From Panax quinquefolius (taxonomy: Eukaryota > Streptophyta > Magnoliopsida > Apiales > Araliaceae): a stretch of 64,000 nucleotides of DNA. The notes below the pieces were generated by a model. That model worked only from the letters and a program-made list of their open reading frames with translations. It had not been told where the DNA came from and made no database searches. Every line of letters starts with the position of its first letter. The stretch's first letter is position 1. Position numbers and translations under genes: made by a program. Where the stretch lies: contig CM035165.1 in NCBI GenBank assembly GCA_020205615.1, positions 88,970,005-89,034,004 of the forward strand, read 5' to 3'. Below, piece by piece: positions 45,469 through 58,778 of the stretch.

Positions 45469-47176
45469 TGTAACACCCCCTTCCAGAAAAGGAAAGGGAG
45501 GTCACGTGCAAAGCACAACGAACCTCAAAATAAATAAACAGAGCACTAACAACCTCAAATTACAAATAGTGGTGATTCATTAATAAAGTAATAAGTACAA
45601 TTTTTCAAACTGAGTCAAAATAATCAACGCTTAAAATTCGAATCAACCTAAATGGTCAAAGGCAAAACTCTCATCACTAGCCTCGAATCACCCCCGCAAA
45701 CCTCGCTTAAGAAGAAAAACACTGACGAAGTCAATTGCTTCAAAGACGGATACATGAGATATACAAAAGGTATACAATCGATATACGAAAACAATCGAGA
45801 CAAAATATTGAACAAAGCCTCAAGTGCAAATACTAACAAAATATAATATCCAAATATCCGAATGGAATATATCTGAATCAACATAATTGACGAAACCAAT
45901 GAGCGAATAAAGAAATAACGAATCAAGTAACTAACTCAATGAATCGAATCAACAGAAACAAACAAAACTAATACAATAAAATAATGAAAGTCAAACAAAT
46001 GGTGGGTTATTTCATACCGAGTGAGCCCAAAAATATATCTTGCCACACAGCAAGTCAAACTAATGCCACACAGTGCAAGTCAAAATAATGTCATACAGGC
46101 AAGTCAAAACAATGCCACACATGCAGGTCAAATGATGCCACACAGCAAATCACACATTGGATCGCGAATCCAAATGTATGCAAATCGGATAGGTGTGTTT
46201 GGCACAACATCACCAATCAAGTAGAAACGAAAACTAGGGTTAACCCATACGCCCCACAACAAAACACCAAATGGCCCACTTCCTCCGGAGCCCAAAAGCA
46301 GAGACGTCGTGGACTAATCACACCGCCATGGCGAAAAGTGTCGTGCGCCTCGTGTTAAGACGACATGCTCGTGGTACCCCACACGGTGGTTATAGCTCAA
46401 GTATACCCTATGGTATATTCTAACAAAAATATTATGTCACAACACACGCGACATAATACTAACAAAAAGGGTTCTATATGTACATGTTGAACCAAATCAA
46501 ATTATAGTCACAAGGTTTCAAAAAGAAGGTAAGAACATGTATCGCTTCTACAATTATCAAAATAAATACTAAACATGATATCCTAATTCAAAGAGTACAA
46601 ATACGAGTCCAATGTGTCAACTCCAAAATGAAACAAATATATGAATTTCACAAGAAACAATTATGTGAAATAATAACAGAATTTGAAACGAGGAACAAAA
46701 CGAATAAATCAAATTTAACAAAAGTATCGCTGAAAGAGTACGGAATCCGTACCTTAATATAGTACCAAAATAATTCACTGAAGCCAAATATCACCCGTTA
46801 GACTCCCTCAAATGCCAACGATATCAAATATGAAACGTTATTCACAACCTAAACATATTCACCTCAAATTAAAAAATAATCCAAACTAATAAATTCTAAA
46901 ATAATTCATAATCTATTTAATATGCCTTTAATCATCGCCTTATATCAATTATTAATACTCCAAAATTTATATTCCAAAAATAACTCTTTAAATTCCCTCC
47001 GTCCGATCTAATAAAAAGTAATAATAATACAATCATAAGTTACCTACTAATTATAATTTATATTAATATTAATATAAAATTAATTTCTTCAATTATAAAT
47101 TTTTACAAAATAACTCAATTAAATAATAAGTAATCTTTTAATCAACCCTTTTTTAAAACTAATTAATATACTCGTG

Positions 47177-47231
<55 letters not shown>

Positions 47232-47856
47232 AAAATCCATCCATGTTCTTATCACAACAACTTTGATCATGAAAGGCTATGAAATATTTTTTTTTTTTAA
47301 AAGGTCAAAGTCGATGCCTGTAAGTCTATAAGCATAAAATTTCTTCTTAAAATTCAAGGTGATGGGCATCATTACATGCTCAATGCAAGCTTCAATTCAA
47401 TAAGTCTTACAAAAGGAGGGTATTTCGATGTAAACAAATCTTTTCAGATATGTCTAAATGAACACATTATATGGATTGCAGATATAATACTCATACCTAA
47501 TATTGCGAATCGAGTCGCCCATAATAAATTTATAAAAGAAAAGATGGATATTAAATTGAATAAATTGTTCCTTTTGAGCCGCCGCTTTCTTCCTCTCTTT
47601 CCTAAATTCAGTATCATGAAAATAAGATTAGGTTTAGTTATTTATTTATTAATTAATGGATGTTATAAATTCTCCTAATTTTAATAGGATATTAACATTA
47701 CCCAAATACAAAATAGACCCAATTAGTATAAAAGCCTCAAATTAATGTAATCATTTACTTATTATAGTTCACACAAATTAAATATAATTTGACCCAAACA
47801 TAAGAAAAGTCCAAGTAAAATATGAATTTAAATATTATTTATTTATTTATTTATTT

Positions 47857-47904
<48 letters not shown>

Positions 47905-48255
47905 TTATAAGTATTACATCACCTACCCTTAAAAAGGATTCCGTCCCCTAATCAAAAGAATGAACGTACTCTACTTTATCAAAAAGACGCGGACATCTTC
48001 ATTTCGAATAAACACTCTATCTCTCAAAGTAGCCCATTCCGATTGATTTTACCACAAGACTTTAACAAAAAGTTAATTATCTTCCTCAATTTCTATTTAA
48101 TCGGTTATTTAATTATCTACTAAACGAATTTAATTTTTCCAAACAAATAAGGAAGAAAAGAGGAAACAAAATCATCTACCTTTTTTAATTTAAACACAAT
48201 TATATAAGATAAAATCAATTGATATTTAATTATATATAAAAAATAGATTATTACA
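45469..48255 (-). repeat. Element E right LTR
   Basis: TGTAACACCCCC...AGATTATTACA, 2787 bp. Differences from the left LTR are concentrated in 45480-46520, where many single-base indels near CG-containing words occur. 46560-47160 is almost identical between the two copies. Confidence 0.85.
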
Positions 48256-49448
48256 AATGCATTAATCGATTAATAATAGAAGAATCGACACCTTTATGAC
48301 GACAGTATGTGTGTCAATATTCTATTGATCAATTGACCAACTTACCAAAAAAATAACTTCATGCTTACCGGATCCCTTCAGATCTGAATTACGTACCTTA
48401 AATATTGTTTACTTGAATTTATATTTTTTGAAACAATATTACTATGACATAAAAAAGGTCACATAATATTCACATTCACATATGTATATTATGGATCCTC
48501 GTAATATGTATGTGTGTGTATATGAGTATTATGTGATTATTTTTTATATAATAGTAATATTATTTTATTTTTTGAAATAGATATTATCTTTTTAATGATT
48601 ATAAAAGTGGACGGGTTTATCCCATGTGTCAAATTGCCAGCTACGACTAAAGCTAGTGGACAATTATTTTTGGTGACTAATGAGCAACCCACGCAAGTGG
48701 TTTTGGACTGCTACCCTACTGGCTGCTAGCTCCATTTTGCCGTCATCCATCAATCAATAATTGTGGGCAAGATTTTGGTCCCATGTGCTCATTACAGTTG
48801 GGGACTTGTAGGGGACGTTTTTTGACTAAATTATTTTATAATATCAAACGGAATTATTAAATATTTAGTTTTCTATTAATTTAATTTTATTAATAAAAAA
48901 CTTATTCAAATTGTTTGTTAATATTTTATGAAAACTTGTTGAAGTGAAGTGGCGGGGATCCAGGATTAATACGAAGTTATTTTTTTAGTAGTTTCATTGA
49001 TTGATCGATAGAATATCGATCTGGCATATAACTTTCGCGTACGCCACAAGATTCAACTTTTATACACAAGATTCTATTAATCAATTGACCAACTTACTCT
49101 AAAATAAATTTCATACTAACCACTTCCGAAACTGATGCAACTGGCAACTCTTCATGAGTTGAAATGTCTACGGATGACGTGGCTTGGAACACTGAAAGAA
49201 TCAGTTGAACATTGAGCTAGTGTTTGGTTCCGTAAATGTAATAGTTTTGTAAAGCAATAAGATATTAAATTGATGTGATGTCTTTTTTTTTTACTAATTA
49301 TAATTCATTTAACATTTTAACATTAGAATACATTTTATTTATTACATAAAATCATGTTTTTAATAAATTAAATATAATTTTAAAGGTAACATAACAAATT
49401 TATAATTATTACGCAAATATCAAAATATAAACAAAATAAATATATTAT
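48256..49448. other. Unassigned sequence with a 50-bp direct repeat
   Basis: No gene was recognised. 48321-48369 and 49072-49120 are similar direct repeats sharing CAATTGACCAACTTAC and a following CTTCAT/TTTCAT..TA(A)CC. They may be remnants of a small element's ends, but no inverted termini or target duplications were found. Confidence 0.4.
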
Positions 49449-50059
49449 TGTTAACGCCAAGTTTCGTCCGCGCGTCCAATCACAGAATTCACACGCTGAA
49501 ACATACACAATAACAGATCACACAAGAAGCTTGACGGCTTGTGCCGCCGGGGGATAGCTCCGGTGTGAGAATAAGTACAGGTCGTTCACAAGGTTTAACA
49601 ATGGATGCTTAAGTGTTTAGTGCTCAAAGATGTATTACCTGTTAATTGTAGTTAAACCTTGTATTTATAGCCATTCTCACTTGCCAGAATCCCTCTCCGA
49701 GTCGGATTAGGACTTGTAAATATGGTAGTTACCTATATTTGGGTCCAACACAATCTTCTTAAAAGGTGTAAGTATAATCTCATTCTAATACTACCTTTAG
49801 AGTTACCTTATTCAAATATGACTAGGATAAGAGTCCTTAACCACGTAAACCCCTTTTAACTCCAGACTGCGCATGGGCTGCCTAACTGCACAGGCCCAAT
49901 CCAACCAACCACATAAATATCGGTCTGGGCTTTGGCCCAAGGGACTCGAAGGCCCGACCCTGAACTCCATGATCACAATCGGATTCCGGCGTAATGGGCT
50001 CGGATATCCGATCCCGAACACCTTCTACATCCTGTATGCCTTCGACCCCATGGGCTCAA
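49449..50059 (-). repeat. Tat-type LTR piece interrupted by the chromovirus
   Basis: It starts TGTTAACGCCAAG and shares organisation with the LTR at 36521-37035 (GGGGATAGCTC, CAAGGTTTAACAATGGA) but belongs to a different subfamily. It stops at the chromovirus terminus at 50060 without the expected LTR end, so the remainder should lie beyond the right end of the chromovirus, outside the window. Confidence 0.6.
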
Positions 50060-51941
50060 TGTGACGCCCCCAAAACAGGTATACATCACCTATTCTGAGT
50101 CGCCAAATACATGATATAGAATACAAATACAACTTAATTATACAACTGTCGTGTAAAGTACGACAAAACATAAGCTGTGAGTTTTAATACAAATATTATC
50201 GTTTAGACAATATACAAACTCAAATTTAATGTTATTACATTTATTTTCCCACTAATTCACTGAATAGTGAGGACTACTAATGCTATCATCTAGTCCGTCA
50301 CTCCGTTTCGACTAATTTAGTCCTGCTCGTTCTCATTTCTGAAGAGAACAATGAAAGTAAAGGGTGAGCTCAACTAGCCCAGTAGAAAATATTATGACAA
50401 AGATAATGCGAGAATATATTATCGTTAGCCTCAACAGTGATGTTAAGCGATATAATATAACAACCATCAAGTTTAAGCTGCGGTAGACAATGATCCATTA
50501 AAAAATTGAGTAGAGAATAAAATCTACTATCTTTTATGATTTAAAATGTTTTTCATCACTTTTATCATTTGGGACTCGACAATAAATAATCCACATCTTA
50601 GAATCACCACACTTTCTGACGAGGATATTCTTTAGTATCACGACCACAATTATCCATACACTCACTGGGCGAGAATATTTGCGTATTCATTAATGGTCAT
50701 GATCATGCCAACAATTTGTCCATCGATGCACTCACGGGCTAATGAGGACTTTACCACATCATTTGTAACATTACGGTCATGATTATACGAATAATCCACA
50801 ATCATAATAATACAAGTCCATTTATACTACTGAGGCCACAGATGACTTTCAACATAATATAAACATGAGGATGATGACAATGATATAAGAATTCAATAAA
50901 ACAAGTTCAAGAATTAATTTATCCAGAACCGATAACGTCCAAATTGTCAACATGATATTGCTTTGTAGAGTAAAATTCAAGAATGCTCAGAAGAATATTT
51001 CAATGAAAAGATCTGGATAAAGCGCCAGATATCAAGGATATTCCACTAATTTCATGGAGTATAGAAGTTAAAACTTTAACCAACCGAGTATAACAAGGAA
51101 TGGAATAACAAAAGAAATCAACGAGCATGCGATAGATCGCTGACAGCGAGTTATTCCAACCGAATAATAAATAACGGAATCGGTCGGCACAGAAGCGATG
51201 TAGAGCGAGGATATTCAACAGAATAATAAAGAGCGGAATCGGCCTCGGGCGTAAACGACCGGCTACATGATATTCAACAGAATAATAAAAGCGGAACCGA
51301 GTCAGCAGTGAAACATTATGACAGGATGTTCCAATGAATGATAAATAATGGAACCGGTCGGCCAGAACGCATTAGCATACATGATGTTCCAAATGAATGA
51401 TAAAGAATAGAATAATGGAAGAATTTCATCAAGTATAGGGTAGCAGCGTGATACTGAGTTATTCCAATAGAATAATAAAGAATGGAATAACTGAAGTTCT
51501 CTTCATGGATAAGAAAGAAATAATACTCTCTACCTTGGAAAAGATTGGATACTGGAATAGTGAGGTAGCAGACTTCTCTTCTTCTTTCTCTCTATAATTT
51601 CTCTCTATAATAATCGCTCTAAAGCTTTTGTGAATTGGTGAGAAATGAAGGAAGAATGAGCTTCTATTTATAGACAAATATAGTTTCGATAATTGCACGT
51701 TTTGGGGCTCAAAAAATTATACTACAATACCTCCAACTTTTCTTTCATTTTTAATTTAGTCCTGCAAGTATTATCAATCTTGCACCAACTCCCCTAATAG
51801 TAAATAATGTGATTCAATAGTACACATATGTGAACAAATAGTTATATAAACATGTGAATTAGTAGCAATTAATTGCTCATTTATCCGATAAATTACCCGA
51901 TTTATCAATATAACCCATAGACATCAATTATCATCGGAATA
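50060..51941 (-). repeat. Chromovirus left LTR, outer part
   Basis: It starts TGTGACGCCCCCAAAACAGG and matches the right LTR from 62595 on. At about 51170-51440 it holds tandem sub-repeats of about 60 bp (AATAATAAA..CGGAATCGG). Confidence 0.88.
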
Positions 51942-52620
51942 TGTAAGACCCCAGCTTTTATAAATAAAGATGAATTTTCTATAAATATTATTTTTGAATA
52001 TTATGGAATAAATTTGATATAATATTATAGTTGTGGGTAATATTTATAAATTTTGCAAAGTAAGCAAGTTGTTATAAAATATTCGTTTGGTTTGAGAATA
52101 TTCTTTTTGTTGGGGAATATTAAATGATTTACGGCTCAATCATTAGTGGACCCCACAACTAAGTATTATCGTAGTTAGAAAAGCGACAAAATTATCTTTC
52201 TATAAAAATAACTACGGAGGTGTTACCGTTAAAAGCTGTTGAACTACCGGTGGTAAAAGTACGATGAATGGCGTGGTTGCATAGTAGCACACCAGATTGA
52301 TTATTGATGCTTACGTGAGAAGTCACTTAGCTATACTCAATTATTGCTACAATAATTCACGATCATATCTCTTATATTATTGATTCAATTATTGTCACGG
52401 TATCATCAGATAATATGTTATATTATTAATTTAGACTACAAGTTATAAATGATTAATAATTGTTGAAAGATTAAAAATGTGTTGATTAAAAATAAAATGA
52501 TTTGTGGTAATATTTATTCAATCCTTGATGTATATAAAGAGTATGTTATGAGACGTTTGTGGTAAGTTTGATTATTTTATGGGGGGCCCATATGTCATCA
52601 TCTAAGAGTCTCTTCAATCG

Positions 52621-52811
52621 ATAGTAATTACCTTTGTGAATAGTAATTACCTCCGTCAATAGTATTTACCTTCGTCAATAGTATTTACCTTCGTCAATAG
52701 TATTTACCTTCGTCAATAGTATTTACCTTCGTCAATAGTAATTACCTTCTTCAATAGTAATTACCTTCGTCAATAGTAATTACCTTCGTCAATAGTAATT
52801 ACCCCTTCGCA
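52621..52811. repeat. 19-bp tandem array in the nested LTR
   Basis: About ten copies of a unit like GTCAATAGTATTTACCTTC, with TATTTAC and TAATTAC variants grouped in runs. Confidence 0.92.
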
Positions 52812-53149
52812 AATAGTAGTTGTCCCTTCAATATTACCAAGAGTTAACTGTCTCTTCGGTGTTCCAAGGGTTAATTACCCCTTCGCAAATAGTAGTTGTC
52901 TCTTCAATATTACCAAGAGTCATTTTGACCATTCGTTAAGACCAAGAGCCACCCTCAGTTTTTCTATAAATAGAAAGCTCATTCCTTCATTATTTCTTAC
53001 TAATTCAACGAAACTCTCAGAGAGAGAAACTAGAGAGAAAGAAGAAAAGTATTCGCTACTTCACTTTTCCAATATTCATTTTCTAAGGTAGGGAATATTA
53101 TTTGTTGTGCACGTAGTAAGGGTGTTATTCTTTCTTATTCATGAAGAGA

Positions 53150-53480
53150 ACTGTTGTTATTCCATCGCTTATTATTCATTGGAATAACTCAGTATACGTG
53201 GTTTACCCTATACTTGGTGACATTCTTCTATTATTCTGTTGGAACATCCATGCATGTGTGTTTTACAAGGACTCGGTTCCATCTTTTTTTATTATTCATT
53301 GAATATCCCGTCTGTGTGTTTTTACAGGACTGGTTCGATCTTTATTATTATACATTGGAACATCCATGCATGTGTTTTACGGGACTGGTTCCATTCTTTA
53401 TTATTATTCGTTGAATATCCCGTCTGTGTGTTTTGGCAGGACTGGTTCCGTATATTTATTATTGTTTGAATAACTCGCCT
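53150..53480 (+). repeat. LTR sub-repeats of about 60 bp
   Basis: Alternating blocks with GGAACATCCATGCATGTGT and GAATATCCCGTCTGTGTG, each followed by GGACTGGTTC. The same pattern is present in inverse orientation at 51170-51440 and 63680-63960. The ORFs reading through are artefacts of the repeat. Confidence 0.8.
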
Positions 53481-54580
53481 GCAAGGCCTCTATCGCATGC
53501 ATGGTGATTTCTTTTGTTATTCCATTCTTTATTATACCCAGTTGGTTAAAACTTTGACTTCTATACTACATGAAATTAGTGGAATATTGTTGATATTTAC
53601 GCTTCATCTAGTATCCTTTCATGGAAATATTCTTCTCGGTATTCTTAAATTTTTACTCTACAAAGCAGTATCATGTTGACAGTTTGGATGTTATTGGTTC
53701 CTAGATAAAATAATTCTTGAACTTGTTTTATTGAATTCTTATATCATTGTCATCATCCTCATGTTTATATTATGTTGAAAGTCATAAATACGTATTTCAG
53801 TAGTATAGATGGACTTGGTATGATTATGACGAGGAGAGATTATTCGATTGTAATCATTAATCGTAATGTTACAAATGATGTGGTAAAAATCCTCAAAGGG
53901 TAGTAGTGCATTGATGGACGATTGTTGGCATGATCATGACCATTAATGAATACACAACTATTCTTCGCCCGTAGTGCATGAATAATTGTGGTCGTGATAC
54001 TAAAGAATATCCTCGTCAGTAGTGTAGGGGTGATTCGATGATGTGGAATATTTATTAAAGCCGAGTCTCAAATTTATATAATGATGATGAAAACCTTTTA
54101 AATCATAAAAGATAGTAGATTTTATTTTCTACTGACTCTTTTAATGGATCATTGGTTCACCGTAGTTAAACTTGATGTTCATTACATTTTATCGGCTTAA
54201 CATCACATTGTAGGCTAATGATAATTTATTCGCATTATCTTAGTCATAATATTTCTTATCGAGCTAGTTGAGCTCACCCTTTCTTTCACCGTCGTTCTTC
54301 TTGAAATGAGAATATATTTGGGGACGAGTCGAGAAGCGGAGTAATGGTCCAGAGGATAGCATTAGTAGTCCTCACTATTCCGTGAAATAGTGTGATAATA
54401 ATTGTAATGAGAACTCCTTTCGAGTTTGTATAATATCTAGTAGACAATATTTGTATTCAAACTCATGATTTTATGTCGTATTGTACACTTACGCTTATAT
54501 TAGTAAGTTGTATTTAAATTTCGTACCATGTATCCGACTACCCAAGATGGGTGATGTATACCTAATTTTGGGGGCGTCCA

Positions 54581-55336
54581 TGTAATAGATGTCGATTTCC
54601 ACTAACACTAATAATCCCAACACAATGGAACTATCAAAATTCATTTTAATCAACACAACTTATTCATCATTAATATTATAACTCACAATATTTAACAACT
54701 GTGTCGTTCCTCAGAAAAAGAGGGCTTTCCGATAAGGATTTCTCCTTATTGGTAGCGTAATTAGGTGACCAAACCTCTCCTCGATGTAAATTCTAGACAT
54801 CATCAATATTGCAAATAATAATATGAATAACTTTGTCGTCTCAATTATTGATTTAATATTATAAAATATTATGCAAATGATATCGTGACAATAATTGAAT
54901 CAATAATACGAGAGATATGATGCAACAATTCACATGTAGCAATAATTGAGTATAACCGAGTGACTTCTCACGTAAAGCATCAATAATCAATACCATGTGC
55001 TACTATGAAACCACGCCAGACATCGTACTTTTAACACCGGTTGTTTCAACAGATTAATCAGTAAAAAACGCCGTTATTTTCATAAAGTATATTTTTATCG
55101 TTTTTCAATCCCGACAATAATTCCGATTTGTGGGTCCACCAATGATTGTGCCATTGTACTGAATATTCCCCTGTTAAACGAATATTCCCACCAATCGAAT
55201 ATTATATAACAACTTACGATTTTGCAAAATTTGTAAATATTGCCCACAACTATAACATTATATCAAATCCACACCATAATATTCAAAAATATATTTCGAG
55301 AAAATTTAATCTTTATTCAAAAGTTGGGGTCTTACA
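54581..55336 (-). repeat. Chromovirus left LTR, inner part
   Basis: It ends AAGTTGGGGTCTTACA, abutting the polypurine tract. Its last 200 bases are nearly identical to 1-202. Confidence 0.85.
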
Positions 55337-55514
55337 ACCTCCCTTCTTATGAAATTTCGTCCTCGAAATTAGGGTGCTGCGACTGGTATGTCAAGAGGTG
55401 AGGATACTTTGATTTCATTTCAGATTCTAACTCCCAGGTCATTTCCTCAACATCGTGGTTTCTCCACAAAACTTTGACTCGAGGTATAACCTTGGAGCGT
55501 AGAAGAGATTCCTG
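55337..55514 (-). pseudogene. Chromodomain end of pol, plus polypurine tract
   Basis: After a stop codon the minus-strand frame continues with RVKVLWRNHDVEEMTWELES, the conserved core of the chromodomain at the C-terminus of chromovirus integrases, and closes near 55350. Purine-rich AAGAAGGGAGGT lies next to the LTR. In the family the chromodomain steers integration to modified chromatin. Confidence 0.85.
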
Positions 55515-56265
55515 TTAAAATCTTGGATAAGAAGGAACCTCTTCATACGTTAAATCTTCCTCTATTTTGTCCAGTTCTAACTTAATAATGTGGTTCGGGT
55601 CTTTCACATATTTATGTAACATGGATATGTGAAATACGTTATGAACACGAGACATACTTGGCGGTAACGCAAGTCTATAGGATACAGTTCCTACTCGATT
55701 GAGGATTAAAAATGGGCCAATGAATCGAGGGTTGAGCTTTCCTCTCTTTCTAAATCTCGTAACTCCCTTCCATGGAGCAACACGTAACAACACATGATCT
55801 CCAATATCGAATTCCACGTCCTTTCGATGAAGATCAAGATAACTCTTTGTCGATCTTATGAGGTTTTTATACGTTGTCGGATCGTTTGAATCTTTTTCGT
55901 AGTCATACACGTATCAACTCCGGTCTCAACAACGTTGTTTCACCCACCTCATCCCAAAGATATCGAGAACGACACTTTCTTCTATACAACGCCTCAAATG
56001 GAGCCATGCTAAGTATTTGCTTGATAATCTGTTGTTGTAGGAAAACTCCACCAATGGTAGGAACTTATCCCAACTTCCTCAAGTCAAGGACACAGAGTCT
56101 TAATAGATCTTCAAGAGTTTGAATGGTCCTCTCAACCGCTTCATTCATTCGAGGATGATATGCCGAAGCTAAATCAGAATTAAATGCAATCCTACCATGC
56201 AGTCCTACAATCTCGTTTATGTACATACGAGCAAGATGTTCAAGTGTATAAGTTTCTCGTATAGG
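55515..56265 (-). pseudogene. Integrase C-terminal half of the chromovirus
   Basis: On the minus strand, 56283-56065 reads HLARMYINEIVGLHGRIAFN and then SDLASAYHPRMNEAVERTIQ, the integrase core around its second and third acidic residues. The usual 'SDRD..F' is altered and 'DGQTER' reads MNEAVER, so catalytic residues are lost. 56060-55920 continues with SMAPFEALYRRKCRS. 55910-55515 carries the GPY/F-type C-terminal module, KLNPRFIGPFLI and SYRLALPP and VFHISMLHKY. Frameshifts separate these blocks. Confidence 0.9.
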
Positions 56266-56270
56266 TAGGA
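56266..56270. repeat. Left target-site duplication of the solo LTR (TAGGA)
   Basis: TAGGA lies directly before the LTR and recurs at 58779-58783. Confidence 0.92.
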
Positions 56271-58778
56271 TGTAAGACCCCAACTTATTATAAATAAAAT
56301 TGAGTTTTCTCTATTTATTTTTTTGAAATAATAAGGATTAATTTGATATAATGCTCTGTTTATGGGTGAAATGTGCAAATTTTACAAATTAAGCAAGTGG
56401 TTATAAAATAATCATTGTTGTCGGGGAATATTCGTTTGGTCATGGAATATTCTTTTTGTCGGGAATATTCGCATTTACGGTCGCGTCAATTGTGGGCCCC
56501 ATAATGGAATAATCAGTAGGATGAAGAAAACGACAAGCTTCGAAGTTTTTATAAATAACGGCGTAATTGTTACTCGTTGGATTACTCGGTGGTTAAAATA
56601 CAAGAATACGCGCGTGGTTGCATAAAGAGCATACCAGTATTGCACAAAGATTGTTGAATTATTGATTCTTACGTAAAGAAGGCACTACTTAATAATTGTT
56701 ACGATAATTCTTTGCTCAATATTTTATTTTATCGATTCAATAATTGTGCGTTGATATTTTATATTATTGTTGTTTCAATAATTGTCATCAAGACAAGATT
56801 TTCCATTATCAAATCAATAATTCATATTATTTGAATAATATTATTAGATAACATTATTGGCAATGTCTAGAAAGTTCTGTCAAGGAGAGGTTTGGTCACC
56901 TAATTGCGCGCCAATAAAGAGAAATCCTTATTGGAAAGCCCCCTCTTTCCTGGGAACGGTCTGGTTGTCATAATTGTGATTCTGTAATATTATTTGTGAA
57001 TAATTAAATTATTTATTTTTATAATAACGAAATATTTATTTTATGTCGATATAAATGAAGGAATTTTTAGCATGAAATAATGTTCGACATATTTTCTGTG
57101 GAATTACAATTGGTTCTTCGATTAAATACTCATTCAAGTATATATATATATATGCATGTGATTAAAAGTGGTGGGTTGGTGGATATTTTTTGCCTGCAAA
57201 GTTGATCAAAGATCGGCACCAACTTTTTGAAATTGTAAAGTGAAACATTGAGTGTGGCAGAGGAAAAATGAGGAGAGTTAGGCTAGATTTCCTTATTTTC
57301 AAACAATTGGTGGGACTTCATCCAATTAAAACAAAGGGAAAGTTAGGCATGTAAATGCGGTAGGTGAGACGAGAGGAGAAATAAATTTGGCAGAGTTAGG
57401 CTAATTCAATTGGCTTTCTCCTCCTCAACTTTGACTATAAATATGTGGGTAACCCTCCTTCCTCAACACACCTTCATAAATCAGAAATTTCTATTCTAGA
57501 GTATTGTGAGTATTTTCTTGAGTATAAGAATACTTTGAGCGTAATTTTTTGCAAGATTTTCTCAGAATAATATCCGATATTCCACTAAATCCAGCTTTTA
57601 CCAAGGTAAAGGATATTATTTTATTTCAATACTCGTGAGAAATATTATTTTCTTTCATACTCCATAGTATGGAAGGATATTATTTAATTTCATATTCTAA
57701 ATTTGAACTTACTATGGTAAGTATTGCTTCTATAATTCCTGAAATGATTAGAAATTTTGTTTCATCTTAATATCATTTCATAAGATTATTGGTCTGAACT
57801 TTTTATCAAATTTGGAACATTTCATGACTGGGTATTTTTCACGAGCATCGCTCATGGTTATTGTTTCATGGGTAACTGCTCACATGTGTATCGTTTTACG
57901 GGTCATTGTTCACGATTCATCGTTCACAGTGCATCGTTTCACAAAAGGAAAAAAAAAATTAATTTTTCTTCTTCCAAGCTATCTGTTGTGACCCTTATTC
58001 TTGAAATTAAATCCATGTTTTGATCTTCATTCTTGAATTTTACTCCACTATAGTTTATTATGGAGTATTATTGATCTTGGATAAACTGTTATACTAATCC
58101 TTAATATTTGTCCTTCTGGCCTCACCTTTGGATTCGTTCTTTAAAATATTTTCATCATCCTCACCCTAAATGATGATATTATCAATATCTTTGGCCTCAG
58201 AGTGCAAAGATGAATATTTGATTAAAGATGTATATTGATTGATGTTACAGGGATAAAATATTGATGATGGACTTTTAAATCTTAGAAGATAGTAGAACTT
58301 ATTCTCTACTTGACTCTTCTAATGGATTGCTGTTTCCGCTGCAGTTGTTGATTTAAAACTTGTTGTCTAATATATTTTATTAGATTTTTCCCTGTTGAAG
58401 ACTAATGATAAATTGTTGTATATTATCTTAGTCATAATATTCTTTACTGGGCTAGTTGAGCTCACCCTTTTCCTTTTTGTTCCATTTTTCCTCCCAGGAG
58501 GTGAGAACATAGCAGGAACTAGCCGGGGTATGGAGTGATGGTTCAGGATAGAAGTATTAATAGTACTCACTATTTTGTAAAATAGTGTATCAATAATTGT
58601 AATGAGGATTGCTTTTGAGTTTGTATACTCTCTATTAGACTATATTTGTATTCAAACTCACAGTATATGTGTTGTCGTATTTTGCATGACAATTGTATTA
58701 CTGAAGTTGTATTTATTTCTGTACCATGTATGTGGCGACTCAGAATGGGTGATGTATACCTATTTTGTGGGCGTCACA
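56271..58778 (+). mobile_element. Solo chromovirus LTR inserted in the integrase
   Basis: TGTAAGACCCCAAC...GGGCGTCACA, 2508 bp, flanked by TAGGA on both sides and lying in the opposite orientation to the host element. No primer site or internal sequence accompanies it, so it is a true solo LTR, presumably left by recombination between the two LTRs of a full insertion. It contains a CAC/CGTTTCAC-rich stretch near 57840-57945. Confidence 0.92.

Larger units (their letters stand above)
41265..48255 (-). mobile_element. Element E: minus-strand LTR element with long LTRs and a short non-coding interior
   Basis: The LTRs are 41265-44065 and 45469-48255 (about 2.8 kb each, TGTAACACCCCC...TTATTACA) and the interior is 44066-45468. 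The interior has a tRNA-Met primer site next to the right LTR and a polypurine-like tract (minus strand AAAGGGTGAAAA) next to the left LTR, so the orientation is minus. It has no recognisable gag or pol and is therefore non-autonomous. The 5 bases outside the two LTRs (AAGTT, AATGC) do not match, so no target duplication is visible. Confidence 0.8.
51942..54580 (+). mobile_element. Opposite-orientation chromovirus LTR nested in the left LTR
   Basis: It starts TGTAAGACCCCAG and ends GGGTGATGTATACC..GGGGGCGTCCA. The last bases read GTCCA rather than GTCACA. It contains a 19-bp tandem array (52621-52811) and about 60-bp sub-repeats (53150-53480) that mirror those in the surrounding LTR. No clean 5-bp duplication is seen at its ends. 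Confidence 0.78.

Noticed and set aside
41260..48260. A target-site duplication for element E
   Set aside because: AAGTT on the left and AATGC on the right do not match, so none is claimed.
52621..52811. CRISPR-like regular repeats
   Set aside because: The units are contiguous 19-mers without spacers, inside a plant LTR.
53154..53679. Overlapping hydrophobic ORFs that look like membrane proteins
   Set aside because: They derive from LTR sub-repeats, have counterparts in all frames, and recur in the other LTRs (for example 63661-63978).
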